46,104 bases of DNA from Rhodospirillaceae bacterium. Its GTDB lineage: Bacteria; Pseudomonadota; Alphaproteobacteria; TMED109. The stretch covers positions 1-46,104 of the forward strand of contig CABZPW010000003.1 of assembly GCA_902527765.1 (NCBI GenBank), given 5' to 3'. The translations under genes and the position numbers were made by a program. Of this stretch, positions 37,565 through 46,104 are shown piece by piece; positions within the stretch are counted from its first letter, which is position 1, and every line of letters starts with the position of its first letter. The notes below the pieces were generated by a model that made no database searches, was not told the DNA's origin, and was given only the letters and a program-made list of their open reading frames with translations.

Positions 37565-40500
37565 CTAATTGCTAGCTATATTAGACAATAAATCTATTAC
37601 TATGGTTTTTATTTGAAAAGTTGGTATGCCGAAATTCTCTTGTACCGCCCCCATTGCTTTATCAATAACTACTGATTTATTAAATTCTGCGAAGCTAAAT
37701 GAATCTAAGTTTTTAGGTTTAATTAAAATACCTCCGTCTCTTACTTCTAAGTTATAGTTGTATGTTTTATTCTCAGATTCAATTTGAACTAGATAATCTA
37801 CAACTCCTATTATTTCTCCAAGCTTTTGAAAACTCTCATTATTTTTTTCTGGTGGTTTTAACCTATCTTCATCTTCATTATTTGAAAATTCATAAATTCC
37901 TTCTGTGGCAGGAACAAGATTAGGCCTTAAAACTATTACCTTTGCTTGTGATGAAATTACGCTATTTTTTCCAGCAGATATAGAACTACCTGAAATAGAA
38001 GTATTATTTAGATTACTATTAGATCCTCTTATAGAAATGTTACCACTACTATTACTTACATTTTCGTTCATACTTCTTATTGCTGTATATGTAGCAACTT
38101 GAGAAGGGGATCCATTACTAGTAGGCCTTGTACTTATAGTTAAAATATAAGTTGCACTTGCTGCATTATAGTTTGATGTAGCTGCGATAGAAGCAGTAAT
38201 TGTAGATGCTCCTGTTGATAATATAGAAACTGCTCCTGTTGAAGAATCTACACTAGCTATATTAGTATTACTAGAAGAATAGGCAATACTTAAACCACTA
38301 ATACTTGGAATTCCTGCTAAAGTATAACTTTCATCCGAATACTTTGATTGTGCACTTAAGCCACTAATAGTTGGAGAAGCTTTAGTTATATCTGCACCCG
38401 TAGAAGATTGGTCTGTTATAGAATAATTATTTATATCATCTCCTGAATAAGAAGAAGAAATTGTAACTAGCTTACTAGTTCCTACATTAGCATTATTAAA
38501 AGTTCCCGTGTAACTTCCAGAAAAACTATCCCCACTTACTAAACCTGCATATGAAATATTAGAAGTATCTAAAGTTGCAGAAGTTGTTGCATCATAGGTC
38601 TTATTTGAAGCAGTTAGTCCTGAAACTGTTAAAGTTCTAGCAGTAATGTTTGCTGTAGTACTAGATTGATCTGTTACTGTATAATTTCCAGAATCCACTC
38701 CTGAATAAGAAGCAGAAATTGATACTGTCTTACTGGTTCCTATATTTTTGTTATCAAAAGCTCCTGAAAATGCACCTCCTATATCATCTCCTGAAACCAA
38801 ACCAGAATAAGAAATATTGGATATATCTAAAGGAGCATTTGTATTTCCATCATAAGTTTTATTTGGTGCAGTTATACCTGAAACTGTTAATGATTTTCCT
38901 GTGATATTTGCTGTTGTAGTTTGGCCTGCACTAATAGTATAATTACTAGCCAAACCTCCGTTGCTTCCATCAGATAAGGTTATAGAATTTACGGTTACAG
39001 TTTTTCCTGTACCCACGTTTTTATTATTGAATGTTGATGATACGGATTGTCCTAAAGTTTCAGACCCAACTAAACCAGAAAATGAAAGTGTAGTAGTTGC
39101 AGTTGCATCTCCATTATAAGTTTTATTAGAAGATGATGTAGTAGCTGTTAGAGATTTTTTAACAATAGCTGCTGTAGTACTAGATTGATCTGTGACTGAA
39201 TAGTTTGACACATCATCTCCAGAATAAGTGGAAGAGATAGTAACAGTTTTACCACTTGCTACATTTGCATTATTAAAGGTCCCTGTATAAATTCCTGAAA
39301 AATCATCACCACTTACTAAGCCATTATATAAAATATTTGATGTTCCTAAAGTTGCAGTTGTAGAACCATCATAACTTTTATCTGAAGCAGTAATACTAGA
39401 GACCGTTAATGATCTAGCTGTAACATTTGCAATAGTACTAGATTGATTTGTAATAGAATAATTAGAAACATCACTTCCTGAATATGATGAAGATATCGTT
39501 ACTGTTTTTCCAGTCCCAATATTTTTATTATCGAAGGTTCCTGTAGCTGAAACTACAACATTATCACCACTTAATAGCCCTGAATATGATGCTGAAGTGA
39601 CAACCATCGTAGCATTTGTATTAGCGTCATACGTTTTATTAGAAGCTGTAATTCCAGAAACTGTTAAAGCTTTTGCTGTAATATTTGCCGTTGTAGTTTG
39701 GCCTGCACTAATAGTATAGTTACTTGCTAGTCCCCCATTGCTTCCATCAGATAATGTAATCGCACTTATTGTAACTGTTTTTCCTGTTCCAACATTTTTA
39801 TTATTAAATGCTGATGTTACAGATTGTCCTAAAGTCTCTGATCCAACTAAGCCAGAGAAAGTTAGAGACGAAGTTGCAGTTGCATTTCCATTATACGTTT
39901 TATTAGAAGCTGAAGCTGAAGCAGTTAAAGCCTTTTTAATAATTGTAGCTGTTGTACTAGATTGATCTGTGACTGAATAGTTTGACACATCGTCTCCAGA
40001 ATACGATGAAGATATCGTAACTGTTTTACCAGTTCCTACATTTTTATTATCAAAAGTTCCTGTATAAGAACCTGAAAAACTGTCTCCACTTACTAGTCCA
40101 GTATATAAAATATTTGATGTTCCTAAAGTTGCAGTTGTAGAACCATCATAACTTTTATCTGAAGCAGTAATACCAGAAACTGTCAATGCCTTAGCTGTAA
40201 TGTTCGCTGTTGTACTTGATTGATCTGTAATAGAGTAATTGGAAACATCGCTTCCAGAATATGAAGAAGATAAACTAACTGTTTTTCCTGTTCCTACATT
40301 TTTATTATTAAAAGTTCCCGTGGCAGCAACTACGAAATTATCACCGCTTACTAATCCAGAATAAGATGCTGAAGTAACATCAGTTGTAGCATTTGTATTT
40401 CCATCATACGTTTTATTAGATGCGGTAATACCAGAAACTGTTAAAGATTTTGCTGTAATATTTGCTGTTGTTGTTTGCCCTGCACTAATACTATAATTGC

Positions 40501-43500
40501 TTGCTAGACCTCCATTACTTCCATCAGATAAAGTTATAGCACTCACATTTACTGTTTTTCCCGTTCCTACATTTTTATTATTAAAAGCTGCTGTAACTGA
40601 TTGTCCTAATGTTTCAGAACCAATTAACCCTGAAAAAGATAATGTAACTGTTGCTGTAGTATTTCCATTATAAGTTTTATTAGATGCTGCAGCAGTTGCT
40701 GTTAGTGCTTTTGCAATTATATTTCCCGTAGTAGTGCTCTGGTCCGTTATAGTATAATTTCCTACATCAGCTCCTGAATAAGAAGAACTAATATTTACAG
40801 TTTTATTAGATCCTACATTTGCATTACTAAAAGTACCAGAAAATGAACCTGTAACATCATCTCCTTCAACTAGTCCTGAGTATGAGACATTTGAAGTATC
40901 TAGAGTTGCTGAATTATTTCCATCATAAGTCTTATTAGATGCTGTTATTCCCCTAACAGTAATGCCACTTACACTTGCTGTTATATTTGCTGTGGTAGTG
41001 GCTTGATCAGTAATAGAATAGTTTCCTACATCAGATCCAGAATAAGAGGAACTAATATTTACAGTCTTACCTGTTCCAACATTTTTATTATCAAAAGAAC
41101 CAGAAGCTGAAATTGATACATCATCTCCTGAAACTAATCCTGAATAAGATGTTCCTGTTAAGTCTAAAGTTACAACTGTATTTCCATCATACGTTTTATT
41201 GGAAGCTGTTATTCCTGAGACTGTCAAAGCCTTTGCTGTGATGTTTGCCGTAGTAGTTTGTCCTGAACTTATGCTATAATTACTAGCAACTCCCCCATTG
41301 CTACCATCAGATAAAGTTATAGAGTTTACAGTTACTGTTTTCCCTGTACCCACATTTTTATTATTGAATGTTGATGATACAGATTGCCCTAATGTTTCAG
41401 ATCCGACTAAGCCAGAAAACGAAAGTGTGGTAGTTGCGGTAGTATTGCCATTATAAGTTTTGTTAGAAGCTGTAGCCGACGCAGTCAAAGATTTTTTTAC
41501 TATACTGGCAGTAGTACTTGATTGACTCGTTACAGAATAATTTGATACATCATCACCTGAGTAAGATGAAGAAATAGTAACTGTTTTTCCTGCTCCCACA
41601 TTTGCATTGTTAAATGTGCCAGAATAAGATCCTGAAAAACTATCTCCATTAATTAAACCACTATATAATACATTTGATGTTCCTAAAGTTGCACTTGTAG
41701 AACCATCATAAGTTTTATCTGAAGCTGTAATTCCAGAAACTGTTAAAGCCTTTGCTGTAACATTAGCCGTAGTGCTAGCTTGATTAGTAATTGAATAATT
41801 AGAAACATCACTTCCAGAATAAGAAGAAGACAAAGTAACTGTCTTTGCAGTTCCTATATTTTTATTATCAAAAGTACCAGATACAGAAACAGTAACATTA
41901 TCTCCACTTACCAAACCAGAATATGAAACAGAACCGATATTAACAGTAGCATTTGTATTAGCATCATACGTTTTATTAGATGCAGTTATTCCTGAAACTG
42001 TTAAACTTTTTGCTGTGATATTTGCTGTTGTAGTTTGACCTGCACTTATAATGTAATTGCTAGCAAGCCCTCCATTGCTTCCATCAGATAAAGTTATAGA
42101 GTTTACAGTTACTGTTTTTCCTGTTCCTACATTTTTATTATTGAATGTTGATGATACGGATTGTCCTAAAGTTTCTGATCCTGCCAAGCCAGAAAAAGAG
42201 AGTGTAGTAGATGCAGTAGTATTTCCATTATATGTTTTGTTTGATGCACTTGCAGAAGCAGTTAATGCTTTTTTAATAATTGCAGCGGTAGTACTTGATT
42301 GATTAGTTATTGAATAATTAGATGCATCATCTCCTGAATAAGATGATGAAATCGTAACTGTTTTTCCTGTTCCTACATTTTTATTATCAAAGGTGCCTGT
42401 ATAAGAACCTGTAAAACTATCTCCATTTACTAAACCAGTATATAAAATATTTGATGTGACTAAAGTAGCGCTAGTGGATCCATCATAACTTTTATCAGAG
42501 GATGTAATACCTGAAACTGTTAACGCCTTAGCTGTAACATTAGCCGTAGTGCTAGCTTGATTAGTAACAGAGTAATTTGAAACATCGCTTCCAGAATATG
42601 AAGAAGATAAACTAACTGTTTTTCCTGTTCCTACATTTTTATTATCAAAAGTTCCTGTAGCTGCAACCACAAAATTATCACCACTTACTAATCCAGTATA
42701 TACCGCTGAAGTAACATCAGTTGTTGAATTCGTGTTACCGTCATACGTTTTATTAGAAGCTGTAATTCCAGAAACAGTTAATGCCTTTGCCGTAATATTT
42801 GCTGTTGTAGTTTGCCCTGCAGAGATTGAATAATTACTTGCTAGTCCTCCGTTGCTTCCATCAGATAAAGTAATTGCGCTTACAGTCACTGTTTTTCCTG
42901 TTCCCACATTTTTATTATTAAAAGCTGCAGTTACTGACTGCCCTAAAGTTTGTGAGCCAACTAATCCAGAAAAAGATAATGAAACCGTTGCTGTAGTATT
43001 TCCATTATAAGTTTTATTAGATGCTGAAGCATTTGCTGTTAGAGTTTTAGCAAAAATGTTTGCAGTAGTACTAGATTGGTTTGTTATAGAATAATTAGAA
43101 ACATCATCTCCGGAGTATGATGAAGATATCGTAACTGTCTTCCCATTTGCAACGTTTGCATTATTAAATGCACCCGTAGCCGCTAAAGTAAAATCATCTC
43201 CACTAACTAAGCCTGTATATATTGCCCCTGTCTTACTTATAGAAGCAGTTGTGCTTGCATCATAGGCTTTATTAGAGGCAGTTAGACCTGAAACAGTTAA
43301 AGATCTTGCAGTTATATTGGCTGTAGTACTAGATTGGTCAGTAATCACGTAATTATCAATATCATCTCCAGAATACGCACTACTAATGGTTACTGTTTTA
43401 CCAGTTCCTATATTTTTATTATCAAACGTTCCAGTAGGGGTAACAGTAAAACTATCACCTGAAACCAACCCAGAGTAAGTAACGCCTGAGGTACTTAAAG

Positions 43501-46104
43501 TTGCTCCTACAGAGCCATCGTAGGTTTTATTTACACCTGTAATTCCAGATACTGTCAAAGCTTTTGTAGTAATATCTGCTGTAGATGTTTGTCCAGAAGA
43601 AATAGAATAGTTACCTGCTAGTCCTCCATTAGAACCATTTGACAATGTAATAGAGTTAACAGTAACAGTTTTTCCAGTACCTACATTTTTATCTGAAAAA
43701 GTAGCTGAAACTGACTGACCAAGAGTTTCAGAGCCTATTAAACCAGAGAAAATCAAAGTAACAGTAGCAGTGGTTGTTGCATCATACGATTTATTAGAAG
43801 CAGATGCTGTAGCAGTAAGAGTTTTTTGCGTCACATTTGCCGTAGTAGATGCTTGATCGGTAATAGAGTAATTATTTACATCATCGCCTGCATATGAAGA
43901 TGTAAGAGTTACTGTCTTACCAGAACCTACATTGGCGTTATCAAATACTCCTGAAGCAGATACTGACAAACTTTCTCCGCTTACTATTCCTGAAAAAGAA
44001 GCACTGCTCACATCAACCGTTGCTGAAGTGGTTGCATCATAAGTTTTATTAGATGCTGTAATACCAGAGACAGTAATAGTCTTTGCTGTAATATTTGCTG
44101 TAGTAGTTTGTCCAGAACTAATACTATAGTTACTTGCTAAGCCTCCATTTGAACCATTTGATAATGTAATAGAGTTAACGGTAACAGTTTTTCCAGTACC
44201 TACATTTTTATCTGAAAAAGTAGCTGAAACTGACTGACCAAGAGTTTCAGAGCCTATTAAACCAGAGAAAGTTAATGTTACTGTTGCAGATGTTCCTCCA
44301 TCATAAGTTTTATTAGAGGCTGATGCGCTTGCTGTCAATGTTTTTGTATTTATTACAAGTGTGAAACTATCAGAAGCTGCATTATATTCATTTGTTTCTG
44401 CACCACTTGCTGTAATAGTAGTACTTCCTGCTGCTACCGAAGCTGATGCTCCTGATGATGAGTTAACTGTTGCTATACTAGTATCTGAACTTGAGTAAGT
44501 AATAGTACCATTAGTATTTTCTGTTAATGTATCTGCTGAAATTCCTGTATCACCGTAAGTTGCGCTTTTACTATCATTAGAAAAAGTAAATGTTGGTGTA
44601 GGTTTATTTACAATAGAACCATTATTGGTCTTGGTATTATGAATTAAAGTAGTATTCACATCCAAAGTGGCACCAGAGTTTACAGTTATGGATCCAGTTC
44701 CTACAGGTCCTCTAGATGCTGAACCAATTGAACCTGAACTTGAGCCTTCTAAGGATAAAGTGCCTGCTGCAACAGTAGTACCTCCTGAATAATCACTTGA
44801 GGAAGAAGATAAAACCAATCTTCCTAAACCTGATTTTGTTAATGATCCTGATCCTTTAATGATACCTGCATAAGTTAGAGTTGTTGAACCATCAACATCA
44901 ACAGTTCCATTACTACCTCCTAGTGATATTCCTCTGTTTGAACTCAAAGTAAAAGTAGATGAACTATTTAAAGTACCTCCGTTCAAAGTCAAATGTCCTG
45001 CTGTAGCAGAGCTAGGGGAAGATCCTAACCCTGAGTCTGCTGCAATACTTATAGTGCCAGCTGTTATTGAAGTAGCTCCTGTATATGTATTTTCCCCTGA
45101 TAAAGTTAATGTTCCTGATCCTGATTTTGTAAATAATCCAGCTCCAGATATTACACCTGAAATTGTATCATCCCCTGAGTCTCCTGTTGTTAAAGTAATA
45201 GAACTTGCAAGTTCTACAGCACCAGATCCACTTAATGACTGGATTGTATCCGTAGCATCCACATCATAAATTCCTGAATTTATTATATCCGTGCTATCAG
45301 AAAGCGTTCCTGTTAATTTAAGTGTTCCTGTACTAATTGTAGTATTTCCTGAAAATGTATTAGACCCTGATAAAGTTAAAATTCCAGTTCCTGCTTTGGT
45401 TAAAGACCCTGATCCAGAAATAACACCAGAAACTGTGTCATTTCCAGAATCACCGGTAGTTAAAATGATACTACTTGCTAATTCTACTCCTCCAGATCCA
45501 CTCAGTGATTGAATAGTATCGGTTGAGTCTACATCATATATACCCGAATTTACAACGTCGGTAGTATCAGCTAAAGTTCCTGATACTGTGATCTTTCCTG
45601 CACTAATAGTGGTGTCTCCTGTATATGTATTAGTACCAGAAAGAGTTAAAGTTCCTGATCCCACTTTAGTTAAAGAGCCTGCACCAGAAATTACTCCCGA
45701 AACAGTATCATTTCCTGAGTCTCCAGTAGTTAAAATTATTCCGCTTGCTAATTCTACTGCACCAGAACCACTTAGTGACTGAATAGTATCTGTTGCATCT
45801 ACATCATAAGTACCAGAATTTATTACATCAGTTGTATCTGCTAAGGTGCCGGAAACTTTAAAAATTCCTGCACTTACAGTAGTATCTCCTGTATATGTAC
45901 TTGCTCCTGTTAACAAAAATGTTCCTGTACCTGACTTTGTTAAATTAGAAGACCCAGTTATGACTCCTCCATAGGTAAGAGTAGTAGATGAGTCCGTATT
46001 AATAGTTCCGTCGCCGGTTAAAGTAATCCCCTTATTGGAACCAAGAGTAAAAGTTTCTGTCGTATTTAGCGTTCCTCCATTAAAAATTATATTATCTGCA
46101 TCTG
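37565..46104 (-). CDS. Giant YDG-repeat surface protein, partial (5' end outside window)
   Basis: One frame stays open from its stop at 37565 to the right edge, about 2,845 codons; its start is beyond the window. In protein order: autotransporter-type beta-strand repeats (about 44640-46104; units such as GSGSLTKAGTGILTLSGSNT), an Ig-like/MBG-like segment (about 44342-44610, TITYSSSDTSIATVNSSSG), 23 YDG domains (38378-44341; SNKTYDG, FDNKNVGTGKTV, NYSI), a second Ig-like segment (about 38125-38377, IAYSSSNTNIASVDSSTG) and a unique C-terminus of about 185 residues. I see no Cys and no Trp. No autotransporter beta-barrel or RTX repeat is visible. Similar proteins are adhesins secreted by two-partner or related systems; the secretion domain would be upstream, outside the window. 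The gene is clearly less AT-rich than its neighbours. Confidence 0.88.
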   Translation of the reverse strand, partial: DADNIIFNGGTLNTTETFTLGSNKGITLTGDGTINTDSSTTLTYGGVITGSSNLTKSGTGTFLLTGASTYTGDTTVSAGIFKVSGTLADTTDVINSGTYDVDATDTIQSLSGSGAVELASGIILTTGDSGNDTVSGVISGAGSLTKVGSGTLTLSGTNTYTGDTTISAGKITVSGTLADTTDVVNSGIYDVDSTDTIQSLSGSGGVELASSIILTTGDSGNDTVSGVISGSGSLTKAGTGILTLSGSNTFSGNTTISTGTLKLTGTLSDSTDIINSGIYDVDATDTIQSLSGSGAVELASSITLTTGDSGDDTISGVISGAGLFTKSGSGTLTLSGENTYTGATSITAGTISIAADSGLGSSPSSATAGHLTLNGGTLNSSSTFTLSSNRGISLGGSNGTVDVDGSTTLTYAGIIKGSGSLTKSGLGRLVLSSSSSDYSGGTTVAAGTLSLEGSSSGSIGSASRGPVGTGSITVNSGATLDVNTTLIHNTKTNNGSIVNKPTPTFTFSNDSKSATYGDTGISADTLTENTNGTITYSSSDTSIATVNSSSGASASVAAGSTTITASGAETNEYNAASDSFTLVINTKTLTASASASNKTYDGGTSATVTLTFSGLIGSETLGQSVSATFSDKNVGTGKTVTVNSITLSNGSNGGLASNYSISSGQTTTANITAKTITVSGITASNKTYDATTSATVDVSSASFSGIVSGESLSVSASGVFDNANVGSGKTVTLTSSYAGDDVNNYSITDQASTTANVTQKTLTATASASNKSYDATTTATVTLIFSGLIGSETLGQSVSATFSDKNVGTGKTVTVNSITLSNGSNGGLAGNYSISSGQTSTADITTKALTVSGITGVNKTYDGSVGATLSTSGVTYSGLVSGDSFTVTPTGTFDNKNIGTGKTVTISSAYSGDDIDNYVITDQSSTTANITARSLTVSGLTASNKAYDASTTASISKTGAIYTGLVSGDDFTLAATGAFNNANVANGKTVTISSSYSGDDVSNYSITNQSSTTANIFAKTLTANASASNKTYNGNTTATVSLSFSGLVGSQTLGQSVTAAFNNKNVGTGKTVTVSAITLSDGSNGGLASNYSISAGQTTTANITAKALTVSGITASNKTYDGNTNSTTDVTSAVYTGLVSGDNFVVAATGTFDNKNVGTGKTVSLSSSYSGSDVSNYSVTNQASTTANVTAKALTVSGITSSDKSYDGSTSATLVTSNILYTGLVNGDSFTGSYTGTFDNKNVGTGKTVTISSSYSGDDASNYSITNQSSTTAAIIKKALTASASASNKTYNGNTTASTTLSFSGLAGSETLGQSVSSTFNNKNVGTGKTVTVNSITLSDGSNGGLASNYIISAGQTTTANITAKSLTVSGITASNKTYDANTNATVNIGSVSYSGLVSGDNVTVSVSGTFDNKNIGTAKTVTLSSSYSGSDVSNYSITNQASTTANVTAKALTVSGITASDKTYDGSTSATLGTSNVLYSGLINGDSFSGSYSGTFNNANVGAGKTVTISSSYSGDDVSNYSVTSQSSTTASIVKKSLTASATASNKTYNGNTTATTTLSFSGLVGSETLGQSVSSTFNNKNVGTGKTVTVNSITLSDGSNGGVASNYSISSGQTTTANITAKALTVSGITASNKTYDGNTVVTLDLTGTSYSGLVSGDDVSISASGSFDNKNVGTGKTVNISSSYSGSDVGNYSITDQATTTANITASVSGITVRGITASNKTYDGNNSATLDTSNVSYSGLVEGDDVTGSFSGTFSNANVGSNKTVNISSSYSGADVGNYTITDQSTTTGNIIAKALTATAAASNKTYNGNTTATVTLSFSGLIGSETLGQSVTAAFNNKNVGTGKTVNVSAITLSDGSNGGLASNYSISAGQTTTANITAKSLTVSGITASNKTYDGNTNATTDVTSASYSGLVSGDNFVVAATGTFNNKNVGTGKTVSLSSSYSGSDVSNYSITDQSSTTANITAKALTVSGITASDKSYDGSTTATLGTSNILYTGLVSGDSFSGSYTGTFDNKNVGTGKTVTISSSYSGDDVSNYSVTDQSSTTATIIKKALTASASASNKTYNGNATATSSLTFSGLVGSETLGQSVTSAFNNKNVGTGKTVTISAITLSDGSNGGLASNYTISAGQTTTANITAKALTVSGITASNKTYDANTNATMVVTSASYSGLLSGDNVVVSATGTFDNKNIGTGKTVTISSSYSGSDVSNYSITNQSSTIANVTARSLTVSSITASDKSYDGSTTATLGTSNILYNGLVSGDDFSGIYTGTFNNANVASGKTVTISSTYSGDDVSNYSVTDQSSTTAAIVKKSLTATTSSSNKTYNGDATATTTLSFSGLVGSETLGQSVSSTFNNKNVGTGKTVTVNSITLSDGSNGGLASNYTISAGQTTTANITGKSLTVSGITAPNKTYDGNTNAPLDISNISYSGLVSGDDIGGAFSGAFDNKNIGTSKTVSISASYSGVDSGNYTVTDQSSTTANITARTLTVSGLTASNKTYDATTSATLDTSNISYAGLVSGDSFSGSYTGTFNNANVGTSKLVTISSSYSGDDINNYSITDQSSTGADITKASPTISGLSAQSKYSDESYTLAGIPSISGLSIAYSSSNTNIASVDSSTGAVSILSTGASTITASIAATSNYNAASATYILTISTRPTSNGSPSQVATYTAIRSMNENVSNSSGNISIRGSNSNLNNTSISGSSISAGKNSVISSQAKVIVLRPNLVPATEGIYEFSNNEDEDRLKPPEKNNESFQKLGEIIGVVDYLVQIESENKTYNYNLEVRDGGILIKPKNLDSFSFAEFNKSVVIDKAMGAVQENFGIPTFQIKTIVIDLLSNIASN
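38378..40708 (-). repeat. Nine-YDG-domain block, copy 2
   Basis: This is the second copy of the nine-domain block, tandem to copy 1 at 40709-43045. The offset between equivalent points is about 2,331-2,337 bp, which implies a block duplication after the triplet had formed, rather than domain-by-domain growth. Confidence 0.8.
40709..43045 (-). repeat. Nine-YDG-domain block, copy 1
   Basis: Three successive A-B-B triplets (nine domains, 2,337 bp) match, triplet by triplet, the next three (38378-40708, 2,331 bp). Shared triplet-specific features: FVVAATGTF in the first triplet of each block, DANTNAT with FDNKNIGT and NNANV...IVKK in the second, GNY and SATLDTSN in the third. The extra two residues VSGITV near 40973 occur only in this copy. 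Confidence 0.8.
45089..45898 (-). repeat. Three 270-bp passenger-type beta-strand repeats
   Basis: Three tandem copies of exactly 90 codons each begin with TYTGDTT or TFSGNTT and contain SGTLADTTDV, DTIQSLSGSG and ILTTGDSGNDTVSGVISG. They match the autotransporter-associated beta-strand repeat (PATR) pattern, where SLTK(A/S)G(S/T)G precedes LTLSGxNTYTG. A fourth, diverged unit follows at 45088 downward. The copies are close in sequence at protein level. Confidence 0.85.

Larger units (their letters stand above)
38378..44341 (-). repeat. Array of 23 YDG domains in A-B-B order
   Basis: Twenty-three tandem units of 86-88 residues encode YDG domains. Type A (87 aa) contains SETLGQSV and GSNGGLASNY; type B (86 aa) contains GLVSGD and YSGDDVSNYSI. 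Order from the N-terminus: A B, then seven triplets A B B. Triplets occupy 43046-43822, 42269-43045, 41492-42268, 40709-41491, 39932-40708, 39155-39931 and 38378-39154. The two B types differ: the first has SNKTYD, the second usually SDKSYDGST with LGTSN. Period of a triplet is 777 bp (783 in the fourth). Boundaries were placed at the (T/A/S)LT that starts each unit. Confidence 0.9.

Noticed and set aside
39738-42302. Antisense open frames on the plus strand within the giant gene (for example 39738-39965 and 42057-42302)
   Set aside because: They are shadows of the repeat units: they recur at the repeat spacing and resemble one another only because the sense domain is repeated.
38378-45898. 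Regular repeats that could suggest a CRISPR array or satellite DNA
   Set aside because: The repeats are in-frame coding units of 270 bp and about 259 bp inside one uninterrupted reading frame, with no short direct repeats separated by unique spacers.
45914-45916. TTG as the start codon of the giant gene
   Set aside because: The same frame continues to the window edge with clear repeat-type sequence (for example TLNTTETFTLGSNKGITL), so the real start is outside the window.

Overview
The window is a gene-dense, strongly AT-rich piece of an alphaproteobacterial chromosome. Evidence for this placement is the gene content and order: rpmH/rnpA/yidC/engB/argB/HAD/dapD; gpsA/tsaD back to back with hemC/hemD, a mitofilin (Mic60)-like gene and hemY; dnaA/dnaN/recF/gyrB next to rpsT; an enoyl-CoA hydratase next to mutM, with ubiE/coaBC/dut/moeB divergent from it; and a Mic60-like protein plus an SDHAF4 (DUF1674) protein, both typical of alphaproteobacteria. 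The base composition, 4-11 nt gene overlaps and almost absent spacers resemble streamlined marine lineages. I cannot name the genus. The standard genetic code is used, with TAA, TAG and TGA all serving as stops.

Layout. 1-4863 (+) is a housekeeping string: ribosomal protein L34, RNase P protein, YidC insertase, EngB GTPase, acetylglutamate kinase, a HAD nucleotidase and DapD. Its start carries a striking lesion: rnpA loses its 3' part and runs, one frame off, directly into yidC that has lost its 5' part. 4864-6890 (-) is tsaD-gpsA. 6926-11565 (+) is hemC-hemD-Mic60-hemY-L,D-transpeptidase. 11568-19847 (-) is rpsT, dnaA-dnaN-recF-gyrB and a bifunctional penicillin-binding protein. 19907-21516 (-) is an enoyl-CoA hydratase and mutM. 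21544-25084 (+) is ubiE-coaBC-dut-moeB-DsrE. 25077-28344 holds a 2-hydroxyacid dehydrogenase (-) divergent from a PDZ/M48 lipoprotein protease and an MFS permease (+). 28351-32765 (-) is a sugar-transferase/dehydratase pair that would start surface-polysaccharide synthesis, followed by purH. 32843-33769 (+) is a lone KASIII-like enzyme. 33774-37366 (-) is rsmB-rpe-heparinase-like, and 37390-37539 (+) a small SDHAF4 gene.

From 37565 to the right edge (-) lies one giant open frame, over 2,800 codons and still open at the window edge. It is built from passenger-type beta-strand repeats, two Ig-like segments, 23 YDG domains and a unique C-terminus. The YDG domains are organised hierarchically: single domains of about 86 aa form A-B-B triplets of 259 aa, and three successive triplets form a block of about 2.33 kb that is itself duplicated in tandem. 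It is most likely a secreted or cell-surface adhesin.

No tRNA, rRNA, CRISPR array, insertion sequence or prophage gene was seen. No stretch longer than 300 bases lacks a gene; the largest spacers are about 60-105 nt (17981-18084, 19501-19577, 19848-19906, 32766-32842). No convincing intrinsic terminator was found, and convergent genes abut or overlap. The regions flanking dnaA contain no canonical DnaA boxes, so the replication origin is not visible here.
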